DNA of 64,000 nt from Chaetoderma sp. LZ-2023a (lineage: Eukaryota > Mollusca > Caudofoveata > Chaetodermatida > Chaetodermatidae), in assembly GCA_034401795.1 (NCBI GenBank), contig CM067372.1, positions 13,650,940 to 13,714,939 on the forward strand, written 5' to 3'. How positions within the stretch are numbered: position 1 is the first letter of the stretch; each line of letters begins with the position of its first letter. This document shows, piece after piece, positions 1 through 11,215 of the stretch. A model generated the notes under the pieces. The model saw nothing but the letters and a program-made list of their open reading frames with translations. It did no database searches and was not told where the DNA came from. The position numbers and the translations under genes were made by a program.

Positions 1-78
1 GCATGTATGCCCACTCTTGATGTATGTTTATCTGAAATGTTTCGATCCAGGGGATATGCCGTCTTCTGATGGCTCTTG
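1..78. repeat. 3' end of dispersed repeat family D
   Basis: The first ~75 bases match the end of the repeat at 24255-24320: both carry a GATGTATGTTTATCTGAAATG stretch followed by a G-rich GATCC segment and GTCTTCTGATGG. The window therefore opens inside a truncated copy of that family. No coding capacity is visible. Confidence 0.45.
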
Positions 79-576
79 TTTATTTGATGGATCTTGATGC
101 CGATATTGTTGTTATATAAGATTTTAGGTATTCGAGTTTCAAATTTGCCATTTTTAAAACTGTCGGATAAAGGGTTTGGCAACCATCTTGGATCCTTTTC
201 CCGTCGTACGCTTCCATACTAAAGCAATAGGAAATTTTCAATTTCTTCCCGAGAACGACTGGGCCGATTTCAAGTATATTTGGCTGAAAGTATCTATAGA
301 GCATAGAAATACAGGTTTGTTTAAATGAAGCCAGTCAGCTAATTTGGCTGTCAGCCATCTTGGATTTTGTCCGACTTTGAAACGCCTTAAAAAATCTTCT
401 ATTCCGAATTCAAAACTCATGAAAGGTCATCTAGGGCAACAACTGAACTAAGTTTGTTCATGGGAACTTTATTGCCCTCATGCTTTAGTGGTCATTTTGG
501 ATGACATACTTGAAAATAACTTCTACAGAACTGATGAACGTATCAGGCTGAAATTTGGCAAGATATGATTAGGGAC
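79..576. repeat. Dispersed repeat family A copy
   Basis: This stretch is closely related to 28790-29860 and to the sequence flanking DIRS-B at 39030-39663. Shared phrases include GGGCCGATTTCAA, TATATTTGGC, AAGTTTGTTCAA and GCAGCCATCTTGGATTTTGG. The family is non-coding here, and the short reading frames across it are not conserved between copies. I associate this repeat style with mollusc genomes, which is inference. Confidence 0.6.
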
Positions 577-1545
577 TAAGTCCCTGTTCTCTGTGCAATC
601 GATTAACTAATAAACCCTTATTCTCTGTGCAATAACCAACGCACCCTAGTTCTCTGATATTGAATAAGTAACAGACCCTTGTTCTCTGTGCAATAACCAA
701 CAAACCTTTGTTCTCTGTGCAGTTGAATAACCAATAAACCCTTGTTCTCTGCGCAATTGATAACCAACAAACCCTTGTTCTCTGTGATATCGAATAACTA
801 ACAAACTCTTGTTCTCTGTGATATCGAATAACTAGCAATCCCTTGTTCTCTGTGCAATAGAATAACTAACAAGCCCTTGTTCTCTGTGCAATCGATTAAC
901 CAACAAGCCCTTGTTCTCTGTGCAATAACCAACACACCATTGTTCTCTGTGATATCGAATAACTAACAAACCCTTGTTCTCTGTGCAATAACCAACAAGC
1001 CCTTGTTCTTTGTGCAATAATCAACACACCCTTGTTCTCTGTGCAAGTACCAACACACCCTTGTTCTCTGTGATATCGAATAACCAACAATCCCTTGTTC
1101 TCTGTGCAATAACCAACAAGCCCTTGTTCTCTGTGCAATGACCAACAAACCCTAGATCTTTGTTATATCAAATAACCAACAAACCATTGTTCTCTGTGCA
1201 ATCAAATAACCAACAAACCATTGTTCTCTGTGCAATCAAATAACCAACAAACCATTGTTCTCTGTGCAATCAAATAACCAACAAACCATTGTTCTCTGCA
1301 CAATCGAATAACTAACAGACCCCTGTTCTCTGCGCAATCAAATAACTTACAAACCCTTGTTCTCTGTGCAATCGAATAACTAACAAACCCTTGTTCTCTG
1401 CGCAATCGAATAACTAACAAACCCTTGTTCTCTGTGAATAACTAAGAAACCCTTGTTGTCTGCGCAATCGATTAACTAAGAAACCATTGTTCTCTGCGCA
1501 ATCGAATAACTAACAAACCCTTCCTCTCTGCGCAATCGAATAAGA
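577..1545. repeat. Minisatellite, mixed 29- and 34-bp units
   Basis: About 30 units share the core TTGTTCTCTGTGCAAT followed by AACNAACAAACCC. Two unit lengths are interspersed: about 29 bp (TGCAATAACC type) and about 34 bp (TGCAATCGAATAAC type). Variants with TGATATCGAATAAC are clustered around 650-1100. Short minus-strand reading frames here only reflect the repeat and are not called as genes. Confidence 0.9.
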
Positions 1546-1635
1546 ATGGTTTTAGTTTGGTGACTGATATGTTCTCAGTTTCTGGCTAGTTTAATGTGTC
1601 ATTTGGAAAATGTAATTTTCAAAATGAACTGTGTT
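1546..1635. other. Unique sequence left of DIRS-A
   Basis: A short AT-rich stretch between the minisatellite and the left end of the DIRS element. I see no gene or repeat in it. Confidence 0.4.
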
Positions 1636-1852
1636 TTTCACATCAAGAGTATACTTACCACCCTGATACTCTATGATATTTCCCAAATATCGACCTAGCT
1701 TCAACAAGACTCAGAATTAAAAAGAAACCGCCCCCACTGGGCAAGTTACTCAACTGACAGTCCAGCGGATGTGCGGCCCAAACTGGCGCATGCATGGGGC
1801 AGTCTCTTTCTCTTCTCAAATTATTGACGTGCCATTGCAACATGCTTTCATA
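1636..1852 (+). repeat. DIRS-A left inverted terminal repeat
   Basis: It begins TTTTCACATCAAGAGTATAC and its reverse complement recurs in the right end (7742-7998), with shared blocks such as GGCAAGTTACTCAA and GTCCAGCGGATGTGCG. Divergence between the two arms is visible, and the right arm has an extra G-rich tract, which suggests an old copy. Confidence 0.85.
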
Positions 1853-1922
1853 GTTTTGCTTTTGCTTTTGATCTTTTTGAGGCTTTAAGTTGTTCTGCAA
1901 CTTGATTTTGACTTGTACTAGT

Positions 1923-4108
1923 ATGTCTGACGCTGCCAAGTCGCCAGAGGCTGCTCCCGGTCCTAGCCATCAGGTGTATTTATTGGTAAAAAATGTGCGT
2001 GTTGACTCGGATGGTATATCCGGGATTCGTGCTAACTCATGGATACGTCTATATTAGGCTAGCTCTTTTTTGGGAGGCCTATATATTAGCTAACACATGT
2101 TGTGCTTTGTATTTTCAGATACATTTAGCTGATTTCTGACATGTATCCTTCATTTGAACAATAATTTATACTTGGTTTTCTGGGTCCAAATAATTTATTA
2201 TGAGTTTGCAGAGGGAATTATTACCATAAGAAGTAATTTTTCCGCATTCTCCCCCACTACAGGGTTGGATTCAGGATCAGGTATTCCTGTTGTTGTTCAG
2301 CAAGACTCATTCTTCAAGAGTTATCTTGTGAGGTTAATTATGGAGAGAAAATTTCTCAGTTCCATAGTTTTTTCTATGGACCTGGCTTTTCGTTTTCATC
2401 AAGTGTTCTAAGTTTTCCTTAAGGAATTTATTAGCCTTCTGCAATTGTTTTTTTGGTTCGTCATAACTAAAAACTAATTGTTTCGGTTTGTGTCTTTTCA
2501 GAGGGTTATTGAAAACAAATGCCCTTCCTGCCACCGTTTCGTGAAGGCCCGCTTTTTTCCTCATGACTGCACTAGGTGCAGTACGTGTGGGCCTTCGCTA
2601 AATTGCCATGTGTGTGAGTCGTGGCCGGTTGAGGTTTTTACTGATTTTATAAATCAGTCGGTAAAGGACTGGGTGGCAGATGAAAAAAAAAGGCGACTTG
2701 ACAGAGTCTTGTGATAAGAAGAGGAAAGTATCCATGCCAGACATGGAGGCCTTCCGTCTGGAAATGATGGGAGAAATGAAGAAGACAATCACGGATCTTG
2801 TCCCGGAGTTGCTTCGCAGCTTGCTTCCTGGTTCAAGTTCGTCATTGTCTTCCTCATTTGCTCCAGGACAGAGTGTTCCCGTCTCTGGGTCTGGTTCTCT
2901 TAGGAAGCCGGTTTTCGTGATAGAGCCAGAGACGGCTCCCGCTGGTCTGGTGCTGAGGCTTGCCTTGCCCGTGGACCCGGGAGCGAAAGCCATGGCCTTG
3001 GACATTCACTTATCGAACATTCTAGAGCAGCCTAAGGCTAAAGGGGTCAGCGCCTCACACGATACCCCTCCTGCCTAGGCCGAGTTTGATCCCTTTTCAA
3101 GCTTGGCATTTAATCTTTCAGGGCAAGAAGAAGAGGACACTGTTATGGCCACTGAAATGGAAATCCATCCCCCCCCCCCCCCCCCCCCGTGGGCCCATGG
3201 GTAACCTTTTCCATGGAACTACTTCAAGAGTAGGCTTCTCACGGCTCAGCGGCTAGGCCAGCAAGGAGCCAATGGCCATCCATACTGTATCCCTCGGCCT
3301 GCCGAGCGCTTCAGCTGTTACCCCACCAGTGAATGTGGTTGAGGACAACGAAGGCCTTAGGCTCGTCGAGCATTCACAGGTGGCCACCGAGGAGGACTGG
3401 CTGGATACCTGCCAATGGCTGGTCAACATCAAGCCGGAACTCCAGGTGGATCCACCAGCTTCCCAGTCGGACTAGTGCCCGTGGTTTGGAGGGAAGTCAG
3501 TGATGAGCACCATGCCATCTCTTCCATATGCGGAGCAGATTGTGGATATGTTCGCTGTGGCAGAGACGTCCATTCAGCCGAATGCATGCCTTGCGAAGGC
3601 CACTCGCGAGGTGGCACGGCGCTGCCGTATCAGTTCTGATCTTTATCATAAGTACGGCATCGTCCCAAAGCCTTGCACGGATAACCGTGCGGATTTGGGC
3701 GAAGACACGCAGTCAGGGTCCCAGTCTGACATGGTACCCTTGTGTGCTAGCGCTTTGCGCAATGCAAATTCCATGCTGCGGGACACGGCGGAAAGTACGA
3801 GAGAAGCCATCCCGGCTCTCTTCCACGTTTCCCAGCTGCTACATGGGGTAGTAGCTTCATCCGTGGCCCGCCAAGCATCTCCTCTTACAGTCCAGAGAGC
3901 CATCCAGGACGGCATTAACCTGGCTCTGGATTGTATGACGAGATCCGTAACCATGAGTTTACAAGTGAGGCGCACATTTGCCCGTTTACAATTTGTGCCC
4001 TTCACAGACCTGTACACTCAGCTTCTTCGGACGCCGATGTCAGGTCCAGGGTTGTTTGGAGGTGAAGGATGCCTGCACCGCCAACAAACCCTCAAACCTG
4101 GTGAATAA
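1923..4108 (+). pseudogene. DIRS-A gag-like protein, split by a putative intron and frameshifted
   Basis: Exon 1 (1923-1973) encodes MSDAAKSPEAAPGPSHQ and ends CAG|GTGTAT. Exon 2 starts at 2502 after a TGTCTTTTCAG acceptor, in the same phase. Exon 2 opens with a cysteine cluster (CPSC, then CTRCSTC, then CHVC) that is likely zinc-binding and aligns with CASC, CFQCSPC and CEIC in DIRS-B. A helical segment with DMEAF and DLVPELLR follows, and a C-terminal part (3500-4108) contains TVQRAIQDGINLALDC. Breaks are a shift in an A-run near 2680, a stop near 3076, and a 20-base C run at 3169-3188. Role inferred from position: nucleocapsid/gag. No retroviral gag identity is claimed. Confidence 0.75.
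1974..2501 (+). other. Putative spliceosomal intron in DIRS-A gag
   Basis: The 528-bp interval has a GTGTAT donor and a pyrimidine-rich acceptor ending TTTTCAG. It is stop-rich in the gag frame, while the flanking pieces are open and phase-compatible (phase 0). DIRS-B has the same arrangement at 40000-40765, with the same exon 1 length of 17 codons. Confidence 0.6.
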
Positions 4109-4439
4109 CCAGAGGGCATCGCGTGAGCAGTTTGAAGTTCTCTGCTGGGAGCATGTTCGAGCAGCGCCACCTGCCTTCCAACCTCAGCAGGCCAGCGTAA
4201 GCCAGCCAGGGGGGAAGTGCAGGCTCCTCCGGCGCAACCCGCCCGGCAGCCCGCATACCGAGGTGCGCATGGCACTGGCAGAGGAGTGTTGGGTTCTAGT
4301 TGTAGGAGCTGAGCCTGATGGGTCAGCACCCACAAGGGTCACACCAGTGCTGCTAGGACAGCCACCAGAGACAGGGCAACTCTTGCACTTCTCGGGTCGA
4401 CCACAATCCTTAGGTACACCTGTGGGAAGCCGTCTGGCC

Positions 4440-6170
4440 TTCCACATGCAAGAGTGGGAGCGGGTTACTCAGGACCGCTCAGTTTTGCGATGGCTTTCAG
4501 TCGGTTACCATCCCGACTGGATATCAAACCCGCCATCGCGCTTGTCTCTGGTTCCGATCTGGACTCAAAATCCACGAGATCTAGATCAGCGGTTGTGTAT
4601 AGAGGAAGAAATTGAATTCCTCATACAAAAACATGCAATTCAACCCACACAAAAATGTCCGGGTTACTATTCAACCGTGTGCCTAATGACAAAAAGCATC
4701 TTATCCTTAAACCTCTCAACGGGTTTATCTTCACACCAAGTTTCAAAATGGAAACTAAGAACGGTGTTAGCAGGATTGAGGAAGGGAATGTGGACAGCAT
4801 CAATAGTTCTAAAAGATGCTTATTTCTACGTTCCCATTGCGAAGAGCTTTCATCAGTTCCTGAGATTTGCATTTCAGGGCCGCCAATGGGAATTCATGGT
4901 TCTCCCATTTGGTATACCGACAGCTCCTCAGGTCTTCACTTGAGTGGTTCAAGCTATGACGTCATACCTCCGCAGGAGCCACATAGCAGTCCACACGTAC
5001 ATAGACGACTGGCTGTTAAAAGCACACAATCAGGAAAGTTTATCAGCAAATCTGGAGATAGTTTTGAAAACTTACAGATCTAGGCTGGATAATCAACATT
5101 CAAAAATCAGAGCTGACACCATCCCAGAAATTTGTTTACCTGGGTATGTTCTTCGATCTAGAGATAAGGTATGTTTACCCTTCTCAGGAGAGAGTAGAAA
5201 TACTCATCTCAGTCATGCAGTCAGTGTGCAACAGTCGTCATGTCCTGGCACGGGTATACTTGAGAATGTTGGGGTTGATGGTTTCTCTGGAACCAGTCAT
5301 TCCACAGGCAGCCTTTTGCCGGCGGCCTATCCAATTACTTCTCATGACACAGTAGACCCAGAGTATGGGATTCCTGGACTCAAAGGTGTCAGTGTTGGAA
5401 CCTCTTATTCACCACCTTCAGTAGTGGATGAAAAGAGAGAATCTCCTGGCGGGGGTGACGTTGTCACCTCCCCACCCTCAGTTAACGATGTACACAGATG
5501 CATCAATGGAGGGATGGGGAGCTTGCCCTGAAGAAGACAAGTATCAGGGCTTTGGAATGTGGATCAGTCAAAAGAACATATCAATTTGCCAGAAATGCGA
5601 GCAGTAGTCTTAGCTATGGAACACTTCCTAGAGAAGGTTCGATCAGACAATGCAACAGTAGTGACTTACATAAACCGCCAGGATGGAACGAAGTCACCCA
5701 GTCTCTGTATGATGTCTTGGAAACTGCTTTGCTGGTGCCTAGATCATGGGATTTCCCTGAAAGCAGTTCATATTCCGGGAAGGCTAAATCTATTAGCTGA
5801 CTCATTGAGCCGAAGAATGAGCATTCTTCCCACGGAATGGCAACTAAATCAATGTGTGTTCAATGTTTATTTGCAACGAACAAGAATGCGAATATGATGA
5901 CGTGCGTCTCTCCGATTCCAGATCCGAGCGCTATCGCAATAGATGATCTAGCTATCAGCTGGAAGGGAATGTATGCATACGCATTCCTGCCAGCAATCCT
6001 GATTCCAAAAGTTCTCCAGAAAATTAGGCAGCAGGAATGCCAAGTGCTTCTGATCGCCCCCATATTGGCCATGCCGATCATGGTATATGGATCTGTTGGA
6101 CCTTCTGGTCTGCAGTCCTGTTCCTCTGCCTCTGATGGACGATATAATCTTCCAGGCTAAGGCCTTGCAC
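4440..6170 (+). pseudogene. DIRS-A pol remnant: reverse transcriptase, RNase H, methylase-like domain
   Basis: The N-terminal part includes MQEWERVTQDRSVLRWLSVG. RT fingers and palm follow (LKDAYFYVPIAKSFHQFLRF, then VLPFG), with the catalytic YIDD at 4998-5009. RNase H begins near 5490 (YTDASMEGWGAC), continues with RSDNATVVTYINR and ends with HIPGRLNLLADSLSRR near 5815. Sequence near 5870-6080 (FAT, NANMM, SPIPDPSA, ISW) resembles the Dam-like methylase segment of DIRS elements. Breaks: a shift near 4680, an in-frame TGA at 4941-4943, further shifts near 5090 and 5530, and a loss near 5860 relative to DIRS-B. This would copy element RNA into DNA; this copy cannot encode a full enzyme. Confidence 0.88.
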
Positions 6171-6199
6171 AAAAACCCATCAGTGTTCCATTTGACTGC

Positions 6200-7056
6200 G
6201 TGGATGTTGTCAAGGAATCAGCAGTTAAGGAGGGCTTTTCTGAGCAAGCAGCCATGTTTATGACAAAAGTCAGAAGGTGGTCAACCTCCAGAGCATATAA
6301 TTATAAAATCAACAGATTTGCTGAATGGTGCTCAAAAAGATGTATTAATCCAATGGAAGCATCTATCCAGGTAGTAGCCGATTTCCTCTATCACCTTTTT
6401 GATGCCTATAGCCTCAAGCCTAACTCTATTGCTGGCTACAAGTCAGCTTTAATGTCAGTTATCCCTTGCTTGGCTAATAGGGGAAGTGATGAAGTATGTA
6501 ATCTAAATACTTTAATCAAAGGCATGGGTAATCTAAGACCAAGGAATCCTCCAGTGATTCCATCTTGGAGTCTATCGTTAGTACTTCAAGTATTAGTGGA
6601 TACCCCCTTTGAATCACTAAGCTCCATTTCGATGAAAATGTTGACGCTTAAGAGTTTTTCTGATTGCTGCAGCTTCAGTCAGACGAAGAAATGAAATACA
6701 TGCTTTGTCAGCAGAGCCAGACCATTTTGTGGTTACAGGGGAAGGCCTCAGGCTTTATGGTGAAAAACTAGTCTTTAAAATATCCTGGTCAGCCTATAGT
6801 TTTACCCGCTTTGACTAGGTTTGATCCGAATTCAGAGGCTTCTAAAGATACCATTTCTAGGTGGATTGTGGAATGCATCCAGCATTGCCACAAAGCCGCC
6901 ACGGGAAAACAAGGTGACATGGCCAAGGCTCATAGTGTCCGTGGCGTAGTGACATCCATGGCTCTGTTTAACGGAGTGCCGTTGGATGACATCATGTCAG
7001 TAGCACAATGGCACTACGAGTCTAGTTTTACAGATCATTACCTTCGTGACACATAA
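6200..7056 (+). pseudogene. DIRS-A tyrosine recombinase, broken
   Basis: The N-terminal DNA-binding part (SRAYNYKINRFAEWCSKR) is open at 6200-6694. A frameshift then follows in the segment that carries the first catalytic Arg. The C-terminal part (6811-7056) keeps AHSVRG (His-x-x-Arg), SVAQWH and the nucleophile context TDHYLRD. About 105 bp between FDPNSE and ASKDT are missing relative to DIRS-B. In DIRS elements this enzyme integrates a circular DNA intermediate without target duplication. Confidence 0.87.
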
Positions 7057-7599
7057 ACGTTAAACTTTATATATTTGTAAATATTATACATAAGGCCGTT
7101 GACTCACACACAGTGCAATTTAGTGGGGAAATCCCCGCTTTTCCGTACTGTACCTATCATCGCCAGCGGTGATTAAAGGGAATCTCGTGAAAATAGGTTA
7201 GTCCTATATTTGGTGATAGTTATTTTTTGTCACGATTTTTATTACTTACTAAAATGGTGATGGTTTGTGTTCTTTGTGGTTCCATCTGAGAGTGTACGAA
7301 ATGAAGCTTTCGTCCGATGTCTTATAGCACTTTAGCACAAGTACATAGAGAGCGTATCGGACATTGAGGTCATCGCTCCCTCTTTATAAAAGAGTGGGGT
7401 GAGCGCATGTTAAACGGTCATTACTCTCAACATCAGTCGTGCTAGCTGATGTCCAAGTCATTTCCTGATTGTGTTTATATACGCAATTTCAGATGTTTTT
7501 TGTGCTCCAAAAGCAAAAGAGCTTGCTCTTCCAGGAATGAGCCAGTCGTTTGACCTTCGCCTCCCTCCCGCTGAATTCACTTACGAATTCTGGCTATAT

Positions 7600-7695
7600 C
7601 AGAGTATCGGGGTGGTAAGTATACTCTTGATGTGAAATAAACAAAATCACAGATTTCTTTTTTCATGGGAGAGTTGATACTTACCACCCTGATAC
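7600..7695 (+). repeat. DIRS-A internal complementary region
   Basis: 7600-7637 is the reverse complement of the left terminus (GGTGGTAAGTATACTCTTGA) and 7638-7695 is the reverse complement of the right terminus. This fused pair is the hallmark used in the DIRS replication model to rebuild the termini during circle formation. Confidence 0.88.
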
Positions 7696-7741
7696 GATCC
7701 CGGCCTCTCTGCCCCACAGAGGCTCGGTCTATCGGCGTTTT

Positions 7742-7998
7742 ATGTTGCAATTATGTCAGTCAATAATTTGGGATAGAAAGAGACAGCCCCGCACATGCAC
7801 GAGTTTGGGTCGCACATCCGCTGGACTCATTTGAGTAACTTGCCTGGTGGTGGGGGTGGGGGTGGCGGTTTCTTTTTAATTCTAAGTCTTATTGAAGCTA
7901 GGTCGATATTTTGGGAAATATCATAGAGTATCAGGATGGTATCAGGGTGGTAAGTATCAACTCTCTCGTGAAAAAAGAAATCAGTGATTTCGTTTATT
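7742..7998 (-). repeat. DIRS-A right inverted terminal repeat
   Basis: Reverse complement of the left end, with an added GGTGGGGGTGGGGGTGGCGG tract and a duplicated GGTATCAGGGTGGTAAG end. It ends near CGTTTATT at 7998. Confidence 0.82.
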
Positions 7999-8092
7999 AT
8001 GACATTTGTGTTTACATTTATGCCGCCTGAACAAATTGATAAATGATTGCCAATGATTCACAGCTTAGTTACTTTCAAAATAATCACCATAT

Positions 8093-8814
8093 GTGAATGC
8101 AAGAATATGTGTGATGTCACTGACTATGTACTGACAGTACCATATTCTGCCTATTTGTAGGCCTAGGCTTCTATTACGAGAAAATCTTCCAATTTCCAAA
8201 TGAACATTAAGAAAGGGGGTTCATCTTCTATGTGCTATATTTCACGGACAAACCTGTCCAATACCCTCATATACCCGCATTATTGATATATCTTTCAATC
8301 TGCCCACTGACGTCAGACGTGTCTATTTTGAAAACTATGTTGCTGAATGCTGTTGCATATATATGGCTGCAGGACCCCACGGTCAAGCTTTCGCCCAAAT
8401 TTGGAGAAGATCCCTCCAGTAGAAGCACAGTTATTGTAAAATGTCTTAAGAACAACAGCAACAACAACAACCAGCACTCCATGCTTGCATTAACCCTGGC
8501 ATCTAGCCAACAGTGAAACTGCATTCTCTAAAATGGTTAAAAATGATAGACAATAATATATGTCTATAATATGGTGATAAGCATTAGATTAGGGTTAGAT
8601 CGCATCAGCTAGACATCTCCCATTAGTGTATGAGATCTTGTGAGAACACGAATATGAACCTTCAAGCAAACTCTTCCATGAATAGTCAATGTCAAACTAT
8701 ATATCATAGACTTCTCTTCTAAGTAGCTTGATTGCTTGACTCGGTTGCAAATAGGCAGAATATGCTACATAGTCAGTGACATCACACATGTTCTTGCTTT
8801 CACATATGAATGAA
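8093..8814. mobile_element. Inverted-repeat (MITE-like) element
   Basis: 8093-8160 and 8748-8814 are imperfect reverse complements; the shared core includes CAAATAGGCAGAATATG and ACATAGTCAGTGACATCACA. The ~590-bp interior has no recognisable gene, only a short AT-rich reading frame with a poly-Asn run. It could be a non-autonomous DNA transposon or a rearranged inverted duplication. Confidence 0.5.
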
Positions 8815-8947
8815 TATAAACATATTTCCAAAATGAAATAAAAATGTATTGTTGAATATTTTGAAGATAATCGGCTTGGAGGACATACAGTTACCTTCCA
8901 ATTAAGTTGTTATTTCTAAGAAGTACTGTGGACCTTGTGATTTACAG

Positions 8948-9085
8948 AAAGGTGTCATATTGGTTGACGATTTGGGTAGAAAAGAGGGAGGGCCGCTGCC
9001 AAAGACTTCAAGGCGTGGTCGGCCACGACTATCTCAGAGACCTGTGAATGTTTCCACGCCGACATTACTCGAATCAAAAATAAAT
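8948..9085 (+). CDS. Host gene exon 1 (copy a): SIM-like plus AT-hook module
   Basis: An internal exon of 46 codons, phase 0 at both ends. The acceptor is GTGATTTACAG and the donor is AAAT|GTCAGT. The peptide opens with KGVILVDDLG, a hydrophobic core followed by acids as in SUMO-interaction motifs, and then carries SRRGRPRLSQRP, a good AT-hook. It is a paralogue of the exon at 21465-21602 (roughly 85-90% identical by eye). Its donor departs from GTAAGT, so it may be weak or alternatively used. Earlier exons would lie outside the window or are not recognisable. Function (nuclear, AT-rich DNA and SUMO binding) is inferred from motifs only. Confidence 0.62.
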
Positions 9086-9110
9086 GTCAGTAGCTGTGAG
9101 AAGGTGCAGT

Positions 9111-9111
<1 letters not shown>

Positions 9112-9148
<37 letters not shown>

Positions 9149-9178
9149 CGGTAATAATAATAATAATAATAATAATAA
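9112..9178. repeat. (TAA)n microsatellite
   Basis: An uninterrupted TAA/AAT run, broken once by ACCGGT, just after the exon at 8948-9085. The paralogous exon at 21465 has the same microsatellite at the same distance, so it was part of the duplicated unit. Confidence 0.95.
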
Positions 9179-9659
9179 CAGCGCAGTAATAATGTAACAA
9201 AAAAAACGGAACATAAACACGGTGGTGTATTAGATGCTCTACACATTTGTAGTTGCGCCATTTTCTTGACGCAAATGGGTATAAATTTTTTACGATGAGG
9301 CAAGAATATTTTCTGATTGGTCAAGAAATTTTATTGACTTGTAAGGTGTTTTTGGTATAACAATTGTTATTTCCTATAAAACAAAATAAATTTCTGACGG
9401 GGACAAGACATGTAGACGATAATCGGTTAACCGGCGGATTCAACTGAAACCATAGTCAATCGCCTTGAAAAGAACAACATTGGACTCGAATGTGACCACT
9501 CACCAGGCCAAAAGTGAGTATGTCATAACAATGACATGAATGATCCTAACTGTAAACCCAATGAAACAACCAGAAATACCAGAAGAACATTTGTCAGCCT
9601 ATAAACTGTGGTAGAATAGTGCATGCCACCAAACTCCGCTTTCCTTACAGATATTAAAA

Positions 9660-10390
9660 TTTCATTGAGAATCTCTTTATGAATGAATCCAAAACAGAGT
9701 ACACCCATACATACCTATCTACAAAGTATGAAACTAAAGAAAATGGCAATCCACTCCGTGGCGGCGAACCATGGAGGGAAAGTAAAATCCTGGCCTCACT
9801 GCTTTGCAGTACTGCTGATATTGCTGCACACTGCATCATGGGGAACATACATGTAGCTTTCCAGTCCTTCTGGAAGCTATGGATTCATAGATCAAAGATG
9901 CCCTTGGTAAAAAGACTACGTTTATACAATGCAACCTGCGTATCCTTGATGATGTGTAACTGTATCAGCTGGGCAGCTCCAAAGGCAGCTCTAGACAAAC
10001 TTGACGCCTGCCACCGCAAACACCTATGCACCTACTGGACACCGATGGCCAGAGAGCATAATTTCCAATGATGCACTATACAAGATGTGTAATACACCGC
10101 CGCTGTCTGTAAAAGTTGCCCAGCAAAGATTGTCCATGTTTGGCCATGTGCTAAGGATGCCAGAAGACACACCAGCACAGAGAGCCTTGGAATTCGCCCT
10201 ACTCAGAGCCAGCAAATACAGAGCCAGGAGAGGACCTCATTGCATAAATCTGCTAAGCTTGTTACGAGGTGACCTCAAGAAAGCAGGACTCGGTACACTC
10301 AAGTCAAGAATGGACCTGAGGAAGCTAAGGATTTTGGCTGAGGACAAGACACAGTGGGCAAAAGCGAAGAAGGACCGATTGCAGCTGTAG
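9660..10390 (+). pseudogene. Non-LTR retrotransposon RT C-terminal remnant
   Basis: Two overlapping frames (9679-10071 and 10001-10390) read as one protein with a shift near 10056. Typical post-palm non-LTR signatures are visible: WIHRSKMPLVKRLRLYNATC, LDACHRKHL, then RLSMFGHVLRMPEDTPAQRA. These match the carboxy-terminal region of LINE-type reverse transcriptases of the RTE/CR1/L2 kind; I cannot assign the clade. The catalytic YxDD part is absent. The remnant ends near 10390 with CATACATACATT-like 3' sequence. It lies in the intron after exon 8948-9085. Confidence 0.75.
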
Positions 10391-10439
10391 GATGTTTCTA
10401 CTACTACAGCCGCAGAATACAGTAATCATACATACATTA

Positions 10440-11215
10440 AAATTTCAAGAGTGTCGCAGTCGTGACGTAATTACGGGTCCATTGCTTACCACTGAGATAT
10501 TTGCCACCATGTGATGACCCAGAATTCGCAAAGCAATGGGAGAGAAAACTAGGAGCCATTAATTTGCAATTAACAGCACAAATAATCGAACAGTTAAAAA
10601 ACTGTGCAAATAAACTATCTGAAATCACGAAAAAACATAAATCAAATTTCATTTTGGCAGTGGAAAAACAGCTGTGCATTTTGCCAAGCCAAACAAGCTG
10701 TATTCACCACCAGTTTGCATACACAGGAACATTCTTTGAGTCCACCAAAACATGCGCGGGGACAGATAGCACACCCGAATCATCCAAACAGCAAGATCAG
10801 GAAGAAACAGGAATCACATTAGAACCAGAAGAGAACAATAGAAAAAACCCAAATGTGAGATAGACACAACTAGAGTTCAAACATCAGCACCAACCACAGA
10901 AGCCAAACACAAAAGGAAGTGATCGGCCTATTAGGACAATTAGCATAAACCATAGTGATCTTAATTACGGTGCAACTAGTTGTTATATTCTCAACCAGAA
11001 TGTATTTCTTCAGTATAAAAACAATCATCCTGTTGCAAGCAACCCTGTAGTTAATCTGTCATCCAAGGAAGTGTCCCTAACTTTAAAGGACACCCTCAAC
11101 CTCAGATTGAGCTTTAGCCCAATCATCACAGAATCAAACATGGGCCAAACTCTATAAAGACCTTACTCATTTCTTAAATGACTGACTCCACTTCCAACAC
11201 ACGCACCTCCCCATT
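10440..11215 (+). pseudogene. Penelope-like element, N-terminal part
   Basis: The frame at 10501-10863 encodes a helical, charged segment (EFAKQWERKLGAINLQLTAQ) like the coiled N-terminus of Penelope proteins. Near 11036-11180 the sequence reads NPVVNLSSKEVSLTLKDTLN, the conserved start of the Penelope RT region, then meets stops. The coding trace halts at about 11215, where the 40-bp satellite begins, and resumes after the array at ~19700. Known for the family: RT plus GIY-YIG nuclease; no nuclease is visible here. Confidence 0.65.

Larger units (their letters stand above)
1636..7998 (+). mobile_element. DIRS-like tyrosine-recombinase retrotransposon (DIRS-A), decayed
   Basis: The element has the diagnostic DIRS architecture. 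Inverted terminal repeats lie at 1636-1852 and 7742-7998, and an internal complementary region at 7600-7695 joins the reverse complements of both extreme ends. Coding order is gag-like zinc protein, RT, RNase H, methylase-like domain and tyrosine recombinase, all + strand. The RT YIDD motif (4998-5009) and the recombinase HxxR and Tyr motifs are present, but there are several frameshifts, an in-frame stop at 4941-4943 and a deletion of about 105 bp in the recombinase, so the copy is dead. The segment 7057-7599 after the recombinase is non-coding and resembles 44523-45060 of DIRS-B. No target duplication is seen, as expected for this class. Confidence 0.92.
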
